This document shows, one piece after another, positions 1 through 7,990 of a stretch of 33,607 nucleotides of DNA. Origin of the DNA: Desulfofundulus thermobenzoicus (lineage in GTDB: Bacteria > Bacillota > Desulfotomaculia > Desulfotomaculales > Desulfovirgulaceae); assembly GCF_009428905.1 (NCBI RefSeq), contig NZ_WHYR01000039.1, forward strand, positions 1 to 33,607. The letters are read 5' to 3'. A program made the position numbers and the translations under genes. The notes beneath the pieces are model-generated. The model was given only the letters and a program-made list of their open reading frames with translations. It had not been told where the DNA came from and searched no databases. How positions within the stretch are numbered: position 1 is the first letter of the stretch; the number at the start of each line of letters is the position of its first letter.

Positions 1-1332
1 GGCGGCGGGGGGGCCACCGCCGCCCTCATTGCCCACGAACATGGAGCGCGGGTGCTCCTGGCCACCAAGCTCAGGCTGGGCGATGCCAATACCATGATGG
101 CCGAAGGGGGTATTGCCGCCGCCACCCAGCCCAATGACTCTCCCTATTTGCATTTTCTGGACACCATTGGTGGAGGAAGGTTCCAGAATAAGCGGGAGCT
201 GGTCCGGGCGCTGGTGCACGATGCACCGCTGATCGTGGAATGGCTGAAGGACCTGGGGGCCATGTTCGATACCCACCCCGGCGGGGATCTGGTGGTATCC
301 TTTGCCGGGGGCCACTGCCGCCGCCGGGTGCACTCCTGCAAGGACTTGAGCGGTATGGAATTCATGCGGGTCATCCGGGACGAGCTGTGGAACCGGAGGA
401 TAGCCGTGCTGGAATTCAGCCCGGCGGTGGAGCTTCTGCTGGACGAAGGGGGCCGCTGTGCCGGGGCCGTTCTGATGAACCTGGAGACCGGCGAGCACCT
501 CATTGTCCGGGCCAGGGCGGTAATCCTGGCCACCGGGGGCATCGGCCGCCTGCACCCCAACAGGTTCCCCACCACCAACCACTACGGCGCCACCGCCGAC
601 GGTCTGGTAATCGCCTACCGGGCCGGGGCACGCCTTTTGCACATGGATGCCATCCAGTACCACCCCACCGGCGCCGCCTGGCCGGAACAAATGCTGGGCC
701 AGCTGATCACCGAAGCCCTGCGGGGCAACGGCGCTCAACTGGTGAACGTGCACGGGGAACGCTTTATCAATGAACTGGAAACCCGGGATCTGACCTCTTC
801 GGCCATTATCCGGGAAGTACGGGACAGGAAAAAGGGCGTGCGCACCCCCACCGGCATGGAGGGGGTCTGGCTGGATACGCCCCTTATTGACATCCGCGGC
901 GGAGAAGGAAAGCTGGACCGCATGTTTGCCGGCATAGTGCACCGGTTCAGGGAATACGGCATCGACGTGCACAGGGAACCCATTCTTGTTTTTCCCACCC
1001 AGCATTATCAGAACGGCGGGGTGGAGATAGACCCGGAAGGGAAGACGGACATACCCGGATTGTTCGCGGCCGGGGAGGTGTCGGGGGGTGTACAGGGCAG
1101 GAACCGCCTGGGCGGGAACTCCCTGGTGGACATTTTTGTCTTTGGCCGGCGGGCCGGCCGGGCGGCGGCCCGCCTGGCGGCAGAAACCCCTGTGCCGGAA
1201 AAGCTCAGCCTGGAGCACGTCCGCCGTTACCACCGGGAACTGGCCGGCGCCGGCATAGCCAGGGAACGGGTATCCCCCCTGCTGCTTCCCGATTATACCC
1301 GCCCCGCGGTGAAAGAACGCCGTTACAGTTGA
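1..1332 (+). CDS. Fumarate reductase/succinate dehydrogenase-type flavoprotein, 5' end outside window
   Basis: The reading frame is open from base 1, so the gene is cut by the window edge and the first in-frame ATG at 52 is internal. The visible start is the glycine-rich FAD-binding turn (GGGGATAAL). Family motifs follow: AEGGIAAA, GGHCRRR, QYHPTG, GERFINELETRD, TQHYQNGG and GRNRLGGNSLVDIFVFG, the last near the substrate and FAD sites. In classical FrdA/SdhA a histidine in an SHT motif carries covalent FAD; here the position reads ANT, so FAD is probably bound non-covalently, as in L-aspartate oxidase. The protein resembles the flavoprotein at 27613-29259 along its whole visible length and is its paralogue. 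It ends 144 bases before the aconitase gene, so the two may be co-transcribed. The substrate could be succinate/fumarate or a related dicarboxylate. Confidence 0.9.
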   Translation, partial: GGGGATAALIAHEHGARVLLATKLRLGDANTMMAEGGIAAATQPNDSPYLHFLDTIGGGRFQNKRELVRALVHDAPLIVEWLKDLGAMFDTHPGGDLVVSFAGGHCRRRVHSCKDLSGMEFMRVIRDELWNRRIAVLEFSPAVELLLDEGGRCAGAVLMNLETGEHLIVRARAVILATGGIGRLHPNRFPTTNHYGATADGLVIAYRAGARLLHMDAIQYHPTGAAWPEQMLGQLITEALRGNGAQLVNVHGERFINELETRDLTSSAIIREVRDRKKGVRTPTGMEGVWLDTPLIDIRGGEGKLDRMFAGIVHRFREYGIDVHREPILVFPTQHYQNGGVEIDPEGKTDIPGLFAAGEVSGGVQGRNRLGGNSLVDIFVFGRRAGRAAARLAAETPVPEKLSLEHVRRYHRELAGAGIARERVSPLLLPDYTRPAVKERRYS

Positions 1333-1476
1333 ATTTTATGATATAATTAGTTGATGTCACGGCCCTGTTATTTTCAGAATCTGTTCCGGTTTGCCTGCCA
1401 TCCCGCTCAACGGGGCCGGTTTGCAAGGCGGGCCATACCCACAATGCCATTACTGACAAAAGAGGTGGTATTTTTC

Positions 1477-3402
1477 ATGGGCCAAAACTTGACCCAAAAA
1501 ATTCTGGCCGGTCACCTGGTCTCCGGCAGTCTGGAGCCGGGCACGGAGATCGCCGTCCGGGTGGATCAAACCCTGACCCAGGACGCCACCGGCACCATGG
1601 CCTACCTGCAGTTCGAGGCCATGCACATTCCCCGGGTGAAAACGGAACTTTCCGTGTCCTATATTGATCACAACACCCTGCAGACCGGCTTTGAAAATGC
1701 CGACGACCACCGTTTTCTGCAGACCATGGCCGCCAGGTACGGGATTTACTACTCCCGGGCGGGCAACGGCATCTGCCACCAGGTGCACCTGGAGCGGTTC
1801 GGGGTGCCCGGGAAAACCCTGCTGGGTTCCGACAGCCACACCCCCACGGCCGGGGGCCTGGGCATGCTGGCCATCGGGGTGGGCGGCCTGAATGTGGCGG
1901 TGGCCATGGGCGGCGGCCCCTTTTACCTGATCATGCCCAAAGTGGTGCATATAAGGCTGCACGGCCGGCCGGCCCCCTGGACCACGGCCAAGGACATTAT
2001 TTTAGAGGTCTTACGCCGCCTCTCCGTCAAGGGTGGCGTGGGCAAGATTCTGGAGTACGGCGGGGAAGGGATTAAATACCTGACCGTGCCCGAGCGGGCC
2101 ACCATCACCAACATGGGGGCGGAGACGGGGGCCACCACCTCCATTTTCCCCAGCGACGAAGTAACCCTGGCCTTCCTGCGCGCCCAGGGGCGGGAGGATG
2201 CCTGGGTGGAACTGCGGCCCGACCCGGATGCCGCCTATGATGAGACGCTGGATATTGACCTGGGCGCCCTGGAACCCCTGGTGGCCTGCCCCCACAGTCC
2301 CGATAACGTAAAACCGGTGCGGGAAGTGGGGCCCCTGGCCGTGGACCAGGTGGTTATCGGCAGCTGCACCAACTCCTCCTACCTGGACCTGATGAAGGTG
2401 GCGGCCATCCTCAAGGGGAAAGTGGTCCACCCGGATGTAAGCCTGGTCATTGCCCCCGGCTCCCGGCAGGTGCTGGCCATGCTGGCGCAAAACGGCGCCC
2501 TGGCGGACCTGGTGGCGGCCGGGGCACGGATCCTGGAATGCGCCTGCGGGCCCTGCATCGGCATGGGCCAGGCCCCCCCTTCCGGCGGCATATCGGTGCG
2601 CACCATCAACCGGAACTTCAAGGGGCGCAGCGGCACGGCCGACGGCCAGGTGTACCTGGTCAGCCCGGAGACCGCGGCGGCCACGGCCCTGACGGGCAGG
2701 CTGACCGATCCCCGGGAACTGGGCGACCCGCCGGTGGTGGCCCTGCCGGAAAAATTCCCGGTGGACGACCGCATGATTCTGCCCCCGGCGGCAGACCCGG
2801 CTGCTGTGGAGATCCGGCGCGGCCCGAACATCAAACCCCTGCCGGTGGCGGAACCCGTGCCGGAAAATATCCGGGGCCGGGTGCTGCTGAGGGTGGGTGA
2901 CAACATTACCACCGACCACATCATGCCCGCCGGCGCAAAGGTTTTGCCCCTGCGTTCCAACATTCCGGCCATGGCCGAATATGCCTTTGCCGCCGTGGAT
3001 CCCTCCTTCCCCGCCCGGGCCAGGGAAGCCGGGGGCGGCATCATCGTGGGCGGGGAGAACTACGGCCAGGGCTCCAGCCGGGAGCACGCCGCCCTGGTGC
3101 CCATGTACCTGGGCGTGAAGGCCGTGCTGGCCAAATCCTTTGCCCGCATCCACCGGGACAACCTGATCAACTTCGGTATCCTGCCCCTTACCTTTGTGGA
3201 TCCCGCGGATTACGACCGGGTGGGGCAGGATGATGTGCTGGAGATGGAGCATGTACCGGAAACCCTGCAAAGGGGAGCGGAACTGGTTGTCAAAAATGTG
3301 ACCCGCAACGCTACATTCAAAGTGCGGGCACAGATGACCCCCCGGCAGGTGAGAATAGTCCTGGCGGGAGGATTGCTCAACTATACGCGTGGAAATAATT
3401 AA
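1477..3402 (+). CDS. Aconitate hydratase, single-chain (Aquifex-type)
   Basis: A 641-residue aconitase-family protein that interconverts citrate and isocitrate through cis-aconitate, or the 2-methyl analogues. The start is ATG 1477, eight bases after AGAGGTGG; the frame is open upstream to 1351 but that stretch does not look like protein. The cluster-binding domain shows SDSHTPT (118-124), GSCTNSS with Cys297, and ACGPCIG with Cys357 and Cys360, giving the three [4Fe-4S] ligands. The swivel domain follows on the same chain with GDNITTDHIMPAG and NYGQGSSREHAA. The length suits the short bacterial single-chain aconitases rather than the roughly 900-residue AcnA. It lies between a flavoprotein and a sigma-54 activator. 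In a methylcitrate-type pathway it could hydrate 2-methyl-cis-aconitate made by the PrpD protein at 25559. Confidence 0.93.
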   Translation: MGQNLTQKILAGHLVSGSLEPGTEIAVRVDQTLTQDATGTMAYLQFEAMHIPRVKTELSVSYIDHNTLQTGFENADDHRFLQTMAARYGIYYSRAGNGICHQVHLERFGVPGKTLLGSDSHTPTAGGLGMLAIGVGGLNVAVAMGGGPFYLIMPKVVHIRLHGRPAPWTTAKDIILEVLRRLSVKGGVGKILEYGGEGIKYLTVPERATITNMGAETGATTSIFPSDEVTLAFLRAQGREDAWVELRPDPDAAYDETLDIDLGALEPLVACPHSPDNVKPVREVGPLAVDQVVIGSCTNSSYLDLMKVAAILKGKVVHPDVSLVIAPGSRQVLAMLAQNGALADLVAAGARILECACGPCIGMGQAPPSGGISVRTINRNFKGRSGTADGQVYLVSPETAAATALTGRLTDPRELGDPPVVALPEKFPVDDRMILPPAADPAAVEIRRGPNIKPLPVAEPVPENIRGRVLLRVGDNITTDHIMPAGAKVLPLRSNIPAMAEYAFAAVDPSFPARAREAGGGIIVGGENYGQGSSREHAALVPMYLGVKAVLAKSFARIHRDNLINFGILPLTFVDPADYDRVGQDDVLEMEHVPETLQRGAELVVKNVTRNATFKVRAQMTPRQVRIVLAGGLLNYTRGNN

Positions 3403-3422
3403 CTCAAAACGGATGTGACACC

Positions 3423-5273
3423 ATGACCAGACTGGAACGGGTGAAAGAAGACAGCCAGCGGGTGGCCGAAGCCATCGCCGCCGCCCTGGGGGTCGAGGTC
3501 GAGATCATCGACCTCGACCTGGTGCGGGTGGCCGGCACGGGCAAAGTGCGCAACGACGTGGGATCCCGCCTGCTGCGGGGATTTGTCAACAAGCACGTGC
3601 TCAAAACCAGGGAACCGGTGTTTATCCGGGAAGCGGGCTACCATTCCATCTGCCTGTCCTGCCCCCTGACGGGCAACTGTTTTTATAAAGCGTCCATGGT
3701 TTACCCCATCATCGCCGAAGAAGATGTCATCGGCACCATCAGTTTGATTGCCTTCAGCGACGAACAGAAAAACACCCTGTGCGCCCGCACCGCCTCCCTG
3801 ATGGAATTCATCGGGCGCATGGCCGACCTGATCGCCGCCAAAGTCCTGGAAACCGAGGCCATCACGGAAAAAATAATCATGGCCAGCCAGGTCAATGCGG
3901 TGATGGACTCGGTGGATGAGGGGGTCGTGGCCATAAACAGCCAGGGCGTGGTCACCCACTTCAACCTTTCGGCAGAGCGCATGTTTAACATACCCAAAAA
4001 AGAAATCCTTAACCACCACCTGGAAGAATACTTGAGCGGCCTCCCCCTGCTGCAGGCCCTACGGGACCCGGGCGGCTTCACCTCCCGGGAATGCTTTGTC
4101 CAGGCCAAAGGGCGCCGGCTGCACCTGCTGGTTACGGCCAGGCCCATAACGGGCACCGGCGGCCGGCCCGTGGGGGTGGTGGCCTCGGCCCGGGACTTCA
4201 AGGAAACCCAGAAGCTGGCCTATGAAATCATGAGCGCCCAGCAAATGTTCACCTTCGACGACATTATCGGGGAAAGCCGGGCGATCAAAGAACTGAAGGC
4301 CCGGGCCGGCAAAATCGCCAGGAGCCAGTCCACCGTCCTGATTACCGGGGAAAGCGGCACGGGCAAGGAAATATTTGCCCGGGCCATCCATTCCGCCAGT
4401 CCCCGTAAGAACCGGCCCTTTGTGGCCATCAACTGCGGGGCCATTCCGGAAAGCCTGCTGGAAAGCGAACTGTTCGGCTACGAGGAAGGGGCCTTCACCG
4501 GCGCCCGCAAGGGAGGCAAGCCGGGCAAATTTGAGCTGGCCAACCACGGCACCATCTTCCTGGACGAAATCGGCAATATGTCCCTCTACCTGCAGGCCAA
4601 GCTGCTGCGGGTGCTGCAGGAACGGCAGGTGGAACGGGTGGGGGGCAGCCGGCTGATCCCGGTGGACATCCGTATCATCGCCGCCACCAACAGCAACCTG
4701 CAGGAAATGATCGACAAAGGCCATTTCCGGGAAGACCTTTTCTACCGCCTGAGCGTCATTCCCCTGACCATACCCCCTTTGCGGGAACGGCCGGAAGACA
4801 TCAAACTGCTATTGGAACACTACCGGGAGCACTACAACAACCTGCTGGGCAAAAACATCCGCGGCTACACGCCCCGGGCGGAAGAAGCCTGTCTTTCCTA
4901 CAGCTGGCCGGGGAACGTGCGGGAACTGATCAATGCCGTGGAATACGCCGTAAACCTGGCCGAAGGAGAGCTGATCGACCTGGACAGCCTGCCCCTGGCT
5001 TTGCAGGAGGGCGGCGGCCCGCCGGTGGAAACGGCGCCCCGGGTGCCCGGGAGGCGGGGCTGGCTCACCCTGGAGCAGATGGAAAAGGAAGCCATCACCA
5101 GCGCCCTGGAACATTTCGGCTGGACGGAACAGGGGAAAATAAAGGCGGCCCGGGTGCTGGGGGTGAGCCGGGCCACCATCTACCGCAAGATTGCCCGGTA
5201 CAACCTTTTCCCCCGCAATGGCCGGGAAGGCACCGGGAACGGGGAACGTATTTTTAAAAATCACAAGGATTAG
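3423..5273 (+). CDS. Sigma-54-dependent transcriptional activator with N-terminal sensor and PAS domain
   Basis: A 616-residue enhancer-binding protein. Residues 1-145 form an unassigned sensor domain with a Cys77-x2-Cys80-x5-Cys86 group. A PAS domain follows (about 155-260), then an AAA+ sigma-54 interaction domain (about 275-510) with Walker A GESGTGKE (309-316), GAFTGA (356-361) and Walker B GTIFLDE (376-382), and a C-terminal Fis-type helix-turn-helix. All motifs needed for sigma-54 activation are intact. It starts 20 bases after the aconitase stop with only a weak ribosome site, so it is probably translated as part of that transcript. It likely controls the flavoprotein-aconitase genes or a relative of the 7.8 kb promoter. 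A long inverted repeat lies inside its first codons. Confidence 0.93.
   Translation: MTRLERVKEDSQRVAEAIAAALGVEVEIIDLDLVRVAGTGKVRNDVGSRLLRGFVNKHVLKTREPVFIREAGYHSICLSCPLTGNCFYKASMVYPIIAEEDVIGTISLIAFSDEQKNTLCARTASLMEFIGRMADLIAAKVLETEAITEKIIMASQVNAVMDSVDEGVVAINSQGVVTHFNLSAERMFNIPKKEILNHHLEEYLSGLPLLQALRDPGGFTSRECFVQAKGRRLHLLVTARPITGTGGRPVGVVASARDFKETQKLAYEIMSAQQMFTFDDIIGESRAIKELKARAGKIARSQSTVLITGESGTGKEIFARAIHSASPRKNRPFVAINCGAIPESLLESELFGYEEGAFTGARKGGKPGKFELANHGTIFLDEIGNMSLYLQAKLLRVLQERQVERVGGSRLIPVDIRIIAATNSNLQEMIDKGHFREDLFYRLSVIPLTIPPLRERPEDIKLLLEHYREHYNNLLGKNIRGYTPRAEEACLSYSWPGNVRELINAVEYAVNLAEGELIDLDSLPLALQEGGGPPVETAPRVPGRRGWLTLEQMEKEAITSALEHFGWTEQGKIKAARVLGVSRATIYRKIARYNLFPRNGREGTGNGERIFKNHKD
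3491..3519. repeat. Perfect 12-bp inverted repeat inside the activator gene
   Basis: GGTCGAGGTCGA at 3491-3502 is followed by five bases and then its exact reverse complement at 3508-3519. It lies about 70 bases after the start codon of the sigma-54 activator and encodes an alternating Val/Glu-Ile/Asp-Leu stretch. It could fold into a stable mRNA hairpin near the 5' end or be a DNA-binding site. No T-run follows, so it is not an intrinsic terminator. Confidence 0.6.
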
Positions 5274-5298
5274 CATCGATAAATTTGCAATTTGTCTA

Positions 5299-5451
5299 TT
5301 AAAAAGCGTATGGATTCTCTTGATAAATGTTTAATGAACCCGCTGTGGGAAAATTCGTATGGTCTATTGCTTCTTTCGCTTCTTGCACATCAAAGCTTCT
5401 AAAATCTTCGTAGTCTGCTTCAGAAGACAAAGTTGACGGAGCTTTCTTCAT
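5299..5451 (-). CDS. Possible small protein, 50 residues, unknown
   Basis: Read on the minus strand, an ATG at 5451 is preceded by GGGAG at a fair distance and opens a 50-codon frame ending in TAA at 5299. The product starts MKKAPSTLSSEADYEDF and is acidic with no membrane segment or known motif. It is the only candidate minus-strand gene with a ribosome site in the window. It could be a remnant of a longer gene, since the frame ends at the boundary with GC-rich DNA. I do not recognise the family. Confidence 0.3.
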   Translation of the reverse strand: MKKAPSTLSSEADYEDFRSFDVQEAKEAIDHTNFPTAGSLNIYQENPYAF

Positions 5452-5591
5452 GGCAATCACTCCCGAAATGAATTATTGATTATCCGCCTGTTTTTTTGTC
5501 CCTATATTTATATCAAACCTGGCAGGGTAAATCTTGTAAGATACCACTAAAGCTAAAAGATGCCGCCTTACCGTGATGGCAAGCGCCGCAC

Positions 5592-5620
5592 TTGACATAA
5601 AATGGGGAGGATTGTTAATA
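5592..5620 (+). promoter_or_regulatory. Possible sigma-A promoter
   Basis: TTGACA at 5592-5597 is followed after 17 bases by TTAATA at 5615-5620. The surrounding bases resemble the consensus promoter at 32476-32504: both contain ACTTGACATAAAATG. It would transcribe toward the PrpR-like activator at 5890. The same stretch contains GGGGAGG, which could instead be a ribosome site for the frame at 5620; both cannot work in one transcript. Confidence 0.4.
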
Positions 5621-5877
5621 TGTCCTCCCTATTATTATTTTTGTTTGACAGTTGTTTGCATCCAGGTCGTTGGCAAACTATCCTTAATATCACAGATAAT
5701 GTCAAAGCAATTTTCAACTGGGGCCATGAAAACAGCCATAATCTTTGTCCAAGTCATATTTACCTCGCACTATTTTGCAGAAAATTTCGCGGGAGGAATA
5801 TTTTACCCAAGGAAGTATATTCCTTTGCAATAAAACCTGTTTTTGATTATGCTAGAAAGAGAATTTATAAAAGTTAG
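5620..5877 (+). CDS. Doubtful 85-residue frame, unknown
   Basis: An ATG at 5620, nine bases after GGGGAGG, opens an 85-codon frame ending 12 bases before the start of the PrpR-like activator. It has a short hydrophobic start (SLLLFLF), and the rest is rich in Phe, Asn, His and Arg with no known motif. Codon use is unremarkable for an AT-rich spacer, and the promoter reading of the same bases argues against it. It may be a decayed gene fragment or simply leader sequence. Confidence 0.2.
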   Translation: MSSLLLFLFDSCLHPGRWQTILNITDNVKAIFNWGHENSHNLCPSHIYLALFCRKFRGRNILPKEVYSFAIKPVFDYARKRIYKS

Positions 5878-5889
5878 AAGGTGAGCTTC

Positions 5890-7797
5890 ATGCGTCCCAA
5901 AATTGCATTGATTACTCCATACTCAGAACTGGGTATGCTGGCGGGTGAGGTGGCTTGTGAACTGAATGAATCACTGGTTGTTAAACAGGCCGCTCTGGAA
6001 GAAGCCATACAAGTTGTACGAAAGCTGGAGGAGGAAAATGTGGATGTAATTATCAGTCGGGGTGGGACAGCTGCAGTCATTCGTAAAAACACAAGCATCC
6101 CTGTGGTACTGTGTGAGGCAAATACCTTCGATGTTTTACTAGCTTTGCACCAAGGTAAAAAATTTAGCAACAGGGTCGCGTTGTTTGTTTTTAACCAGGT
6201 TCCTGGTCTGGATACCATTGCCGAGATTCTCGATTTAGATGTCTGCCAGTTCTGTTCCTACGAAGACCTTCATGCTATTGAACAGGAAATTGAGCGGGCT
6301 ATGAAAGCCGGCTTTGAGGTCATAGTTGGCAGCCTGGTGGCTGTTCGCATGGCCCGGGAACGGGGCCTAAAGGCCATTCCCATATATACCAGTAAAGAAA
6401 CAGTCAGGGAGGCTATTTTAAAAGCCAGGGAAATTGCCATGGTTCGGCATAAAGAGGCCGAACGGGCCAAGCGTATGCAGGCTATTTTGGACTTTGCCTA
6501 CGATGGTATTATAGTGACCAATGAAGATGATGTGATTGAGGTTTTTAATCCGGCTGCGGAAAAAATTACCGGTATCAGGGCGGCACAGGTTATTGGCCAG
6601 AAAGCCGAGCAATGGATACCCAACACTCGTTTGGTGGCCGTAAAGGAAAACCGAAGGCCCGAAGTTGGTGAATTGCAGGAGATCGGGAAGACCACCATTG
6701 TAACAAATCGCGTGCCCATTATCGTTAAAGATAAAGTGGTTGGAGTGGTGGCTACTTTTCATGAAATCAGCAGGATACAAAACTGGGAACGTAAAATCCG
6801 CAAAGCCCTTTATAGTAAAGGATTAATAGCCAAGCATACCTTCGATGACATCATTGGCAACAGCCAGGCCATTACCACGGCCAAACTACAGGCTCGTAAT
6901 TATGGTTTTTATGACTCTACAGTATTGCTGGTGGGTGAGACGGGCACGGGCAAGGAGTTGTTTGCTCATGCCATCCATAGTGTAAGCCCCCGCAACAACG
7001 GTCCTTTTGTGGCAGTGAACTGTTCAGCCCTACCGGATGGTCTGCTGGAAAGTGAGCTGTTTGGTTACGAAGAAGGGGCTTTTACGGGGGCTCGCAGAGG
7101 AGGTAAGCCCGGACTATTTGAACTTGCGCATGGCGGCACCATTTTTCTGGATGAAATCAGTAGCATCTCCCTGAATATGCAGGCCAGGCTTCTGCGAGTG
7201 ATCCAGGAGAAGGAAGTAATGCGTTTGGGTTCCGACAAGCTTATTCCCGTAGATGTACGTATTATCGTAGCCACCAATAAAGATCTGGCGGCACTGGTGG
7301 CCCGGGGGAAGTTCAGGGAAGATCTCTATTTCCGCCTCAATGTTCTGCGCGTTCGCATTCCTCCGCTACGGGAGCGACGCGAGGATATACCTTTGCTGGC
7401 ACAGTATTTTCTGGATCAGCAGAACGCCGGGTGTAACCTTGATCCGGTTATTGCCCGTAAAATGCAGGAATATCGTTGGCCCGGCAACGTACGGGAACTA
7501 AAGTCCTTCATTTCCCGGTACGCCATTCTGGTTAACGAAATGCCCGCGGAGACCATTTTTGAGGATTTTCTCCACGAGACCTTCCGCCTAATGGGTTCCC
7601 CTGAAGAAATGGGACTCCCGGTAGAAAAGGACCCAAACCAGAACACGGTAACGATAAAGATTGGCTCTCTGGATAAAATGGAAAGGGAATTAATTCAAAA
7701 GATGCTGGCCCGGTACGATCACAACCGGTCGGCCCTGGCCAAAGCATTGGGCATCAGTCGCAGCACGTTATGGAAAAAGCTAAAGTCCGTTCGATAA
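5890..7797 (+). CDS. PrpR-like sigma-54-dependent activator (PrpR_N, PAS, AAA+, HTH)
   Basis: A 635-residue activator. The start is ATG 5890, five bases after AGAAGGTGA; an in-frame GTG at 5881 overlaps that ribosome site. Residues 1-185 match the PrpR N-terminal sensor fold ([22 protein letters not shown]), which in PrpR senses 2-methylcitrate. A PAS domain spans about 195-295, the AAA+ domain about 317-550 with GETGTGKE (349-356) and GAFTGA (396-401), and a Fis-like helix-turn-helix ends the protein ([18 protein letters not shown]). The gene lies just before a -24/-12 promoter and a palindrome that precede the DmdA-like gene, so it is the likely local activator. The inducer is probably a small branched di- or tricarboxylate; that is inference. 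Confidence 0.93.
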   Translation: MRPKIALITPYSELGMLAGEVACELNESLVVKQAALEEAIQVVRKLEEENVDVIISRGGTAAVIRKNTSIPVVLCEANTFDVLLALHQGKKFSNRVALFVFNQVPGLDTIAEILDLDVCQFCSYEDLHAIEQEIERAMKAGFEVIVGSLVAVRMARERGLKAIPIYTSKETVREAILKAREIAMVRHKEAERAKRMQAILDFAYDGIIVTNEDDVIEVFNPAAEKITGIRAAQVIGQKAEQWIPNTRLVAVKENRRPEVGELQEIGKTTIVTNRVPIIVKDKVVGVVATFHEISRIQNWERKIRKALYSKGLIAKHTFDDIIGNSQAITTAKLQARNYGFYDSTVLLVGETGTGKELFAHAIHSVSPRNNGPFVAVNCSALPDGLLESELFGYEEGAFTGARRGGKPGLFELAHGGTIFLDEISSISLNMQARLLRVIQEKEVMRLGSDKLIPVDVRIIVATNKDLAALVARGKFREDLYFRLNVLRVRIPPLRERREDIPLLAQYFLDQQNAGCNLDPVIARKMQEYRWPGNVRELKSFISRYAILVNEMPAETIFEDFLHETFRLMGSPEEMGLPVEKDPNQNTVTIKIGSLDKMERELIQKMLARYDHNRSALAKALGISRSTLWKKLKSVR

Positions 7798-7806
7798 TCG
7801 ATCGGG

Positions 7807-7829
7807 TATTTAAACAACATGTTTAAATA
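7807..7829. promoter_or_regulatory. Upstream activator palindrome
   Basis: TATTTAAACA at 7807-7816, three bases, then its exact reverse complement TGTTTAAATA at 7820-7829. The centre is about 75 bases upstream of the start expected from the -24/-12 element at 7867. This is a usual position for an enhancer bound by a sigma-54 activator, and the activator gene ends 10 bases upstream. Confidence 0.7.
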
Positions 7830-7866
7830 TAGAACATAGGCCCTTCCCATATGGTTCTTTTCTAAC

Positions 7867-7881
7867 TGGCATGGCTATTGC
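7867..7881 (+). promoter_or_regulatory. Sigma-54 (-24/-12) promoter
   Basis: TGGCATG-GCTA-TTGC fits the sigma-54 consensus TGGCACG-N4-TTGC with one change and the exact spacing between GG and GC. It is preceded by a pyrimidine, as is usual. Transcription would start near 7893, about 98 bases before the DmdA-like start codon, and drive the cluster at 7991 onward. Confidence 0.8.
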
Positions 7882-7990
7882 TTGTATTCAAATTTCATAA
7901 GGAAGGGCTTTTCCTTTTAGGGCTTTTTAATAGCGCGCTACAGCCCGCTGCAGGTCGTAGTCTAACTGGTTTGAGGAAGGTGAGGCAGCC

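Larger units (their letters stand above)
5274..5889. other. Gene-poor AT-rich gap between the two sigma-54 activators
   Basis: About 615 bases with no recognised gene. The base composition drops sharply from the GC-rich flank at about 5274. It holds a possible small gene on the minus strand (5299-5451), an 85-codon frame on the plus strand (5620-5877) and a promoter-like TTGACA-17-TTAATA at 5592-5620. No clear -24/-12 promoter and no convincing terminator for the upstream activator were found. It may be the scarred left edge of an acquired segment. Confidence 0.5.

Noticed and set aside
1351..1476. 42-codon N-terminal extension of the aconitase
   Set aside because: No ribosome site at 1351 and no family similarity; ATG 1477 has a strong site.
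2379..3044. 221-codon minus-strand frame
   Set aside because: Antisense of the aconitase gene, low-complexity composition and no ribosome site noted.
2011..3270. Long open frame of 419 codons on the minus strand opposite the aconitase gene
   Set aside because: It is rich in Gly, His and Gln with no fold-like pattern, as expected opposite GC-rich coding sequence. The plus-strand aconitase has all its family motifs.
5573..5833. 86-codon plus-strand frame in the gap between activators
   Set aside because: No ribosome site at its start, no recognisable motif, and it overlaps the slightly better frame at 5620.
7839..7911. GCCCTTCC and GGAAGGGC inverted repeat as a terminator after the PrpR-like gene
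   Set aside because: The arms are about 55 bases apart and flank the sigma-54 promoter; the hairpin would be weak.
7899..7918. AAGGAA/TTCCTT hairpin followed by TTTT
   Set aside because: A six-pair AT-rich stem is too weak to call a terminator, and it lies in the leader of the sigma-54 transcript.
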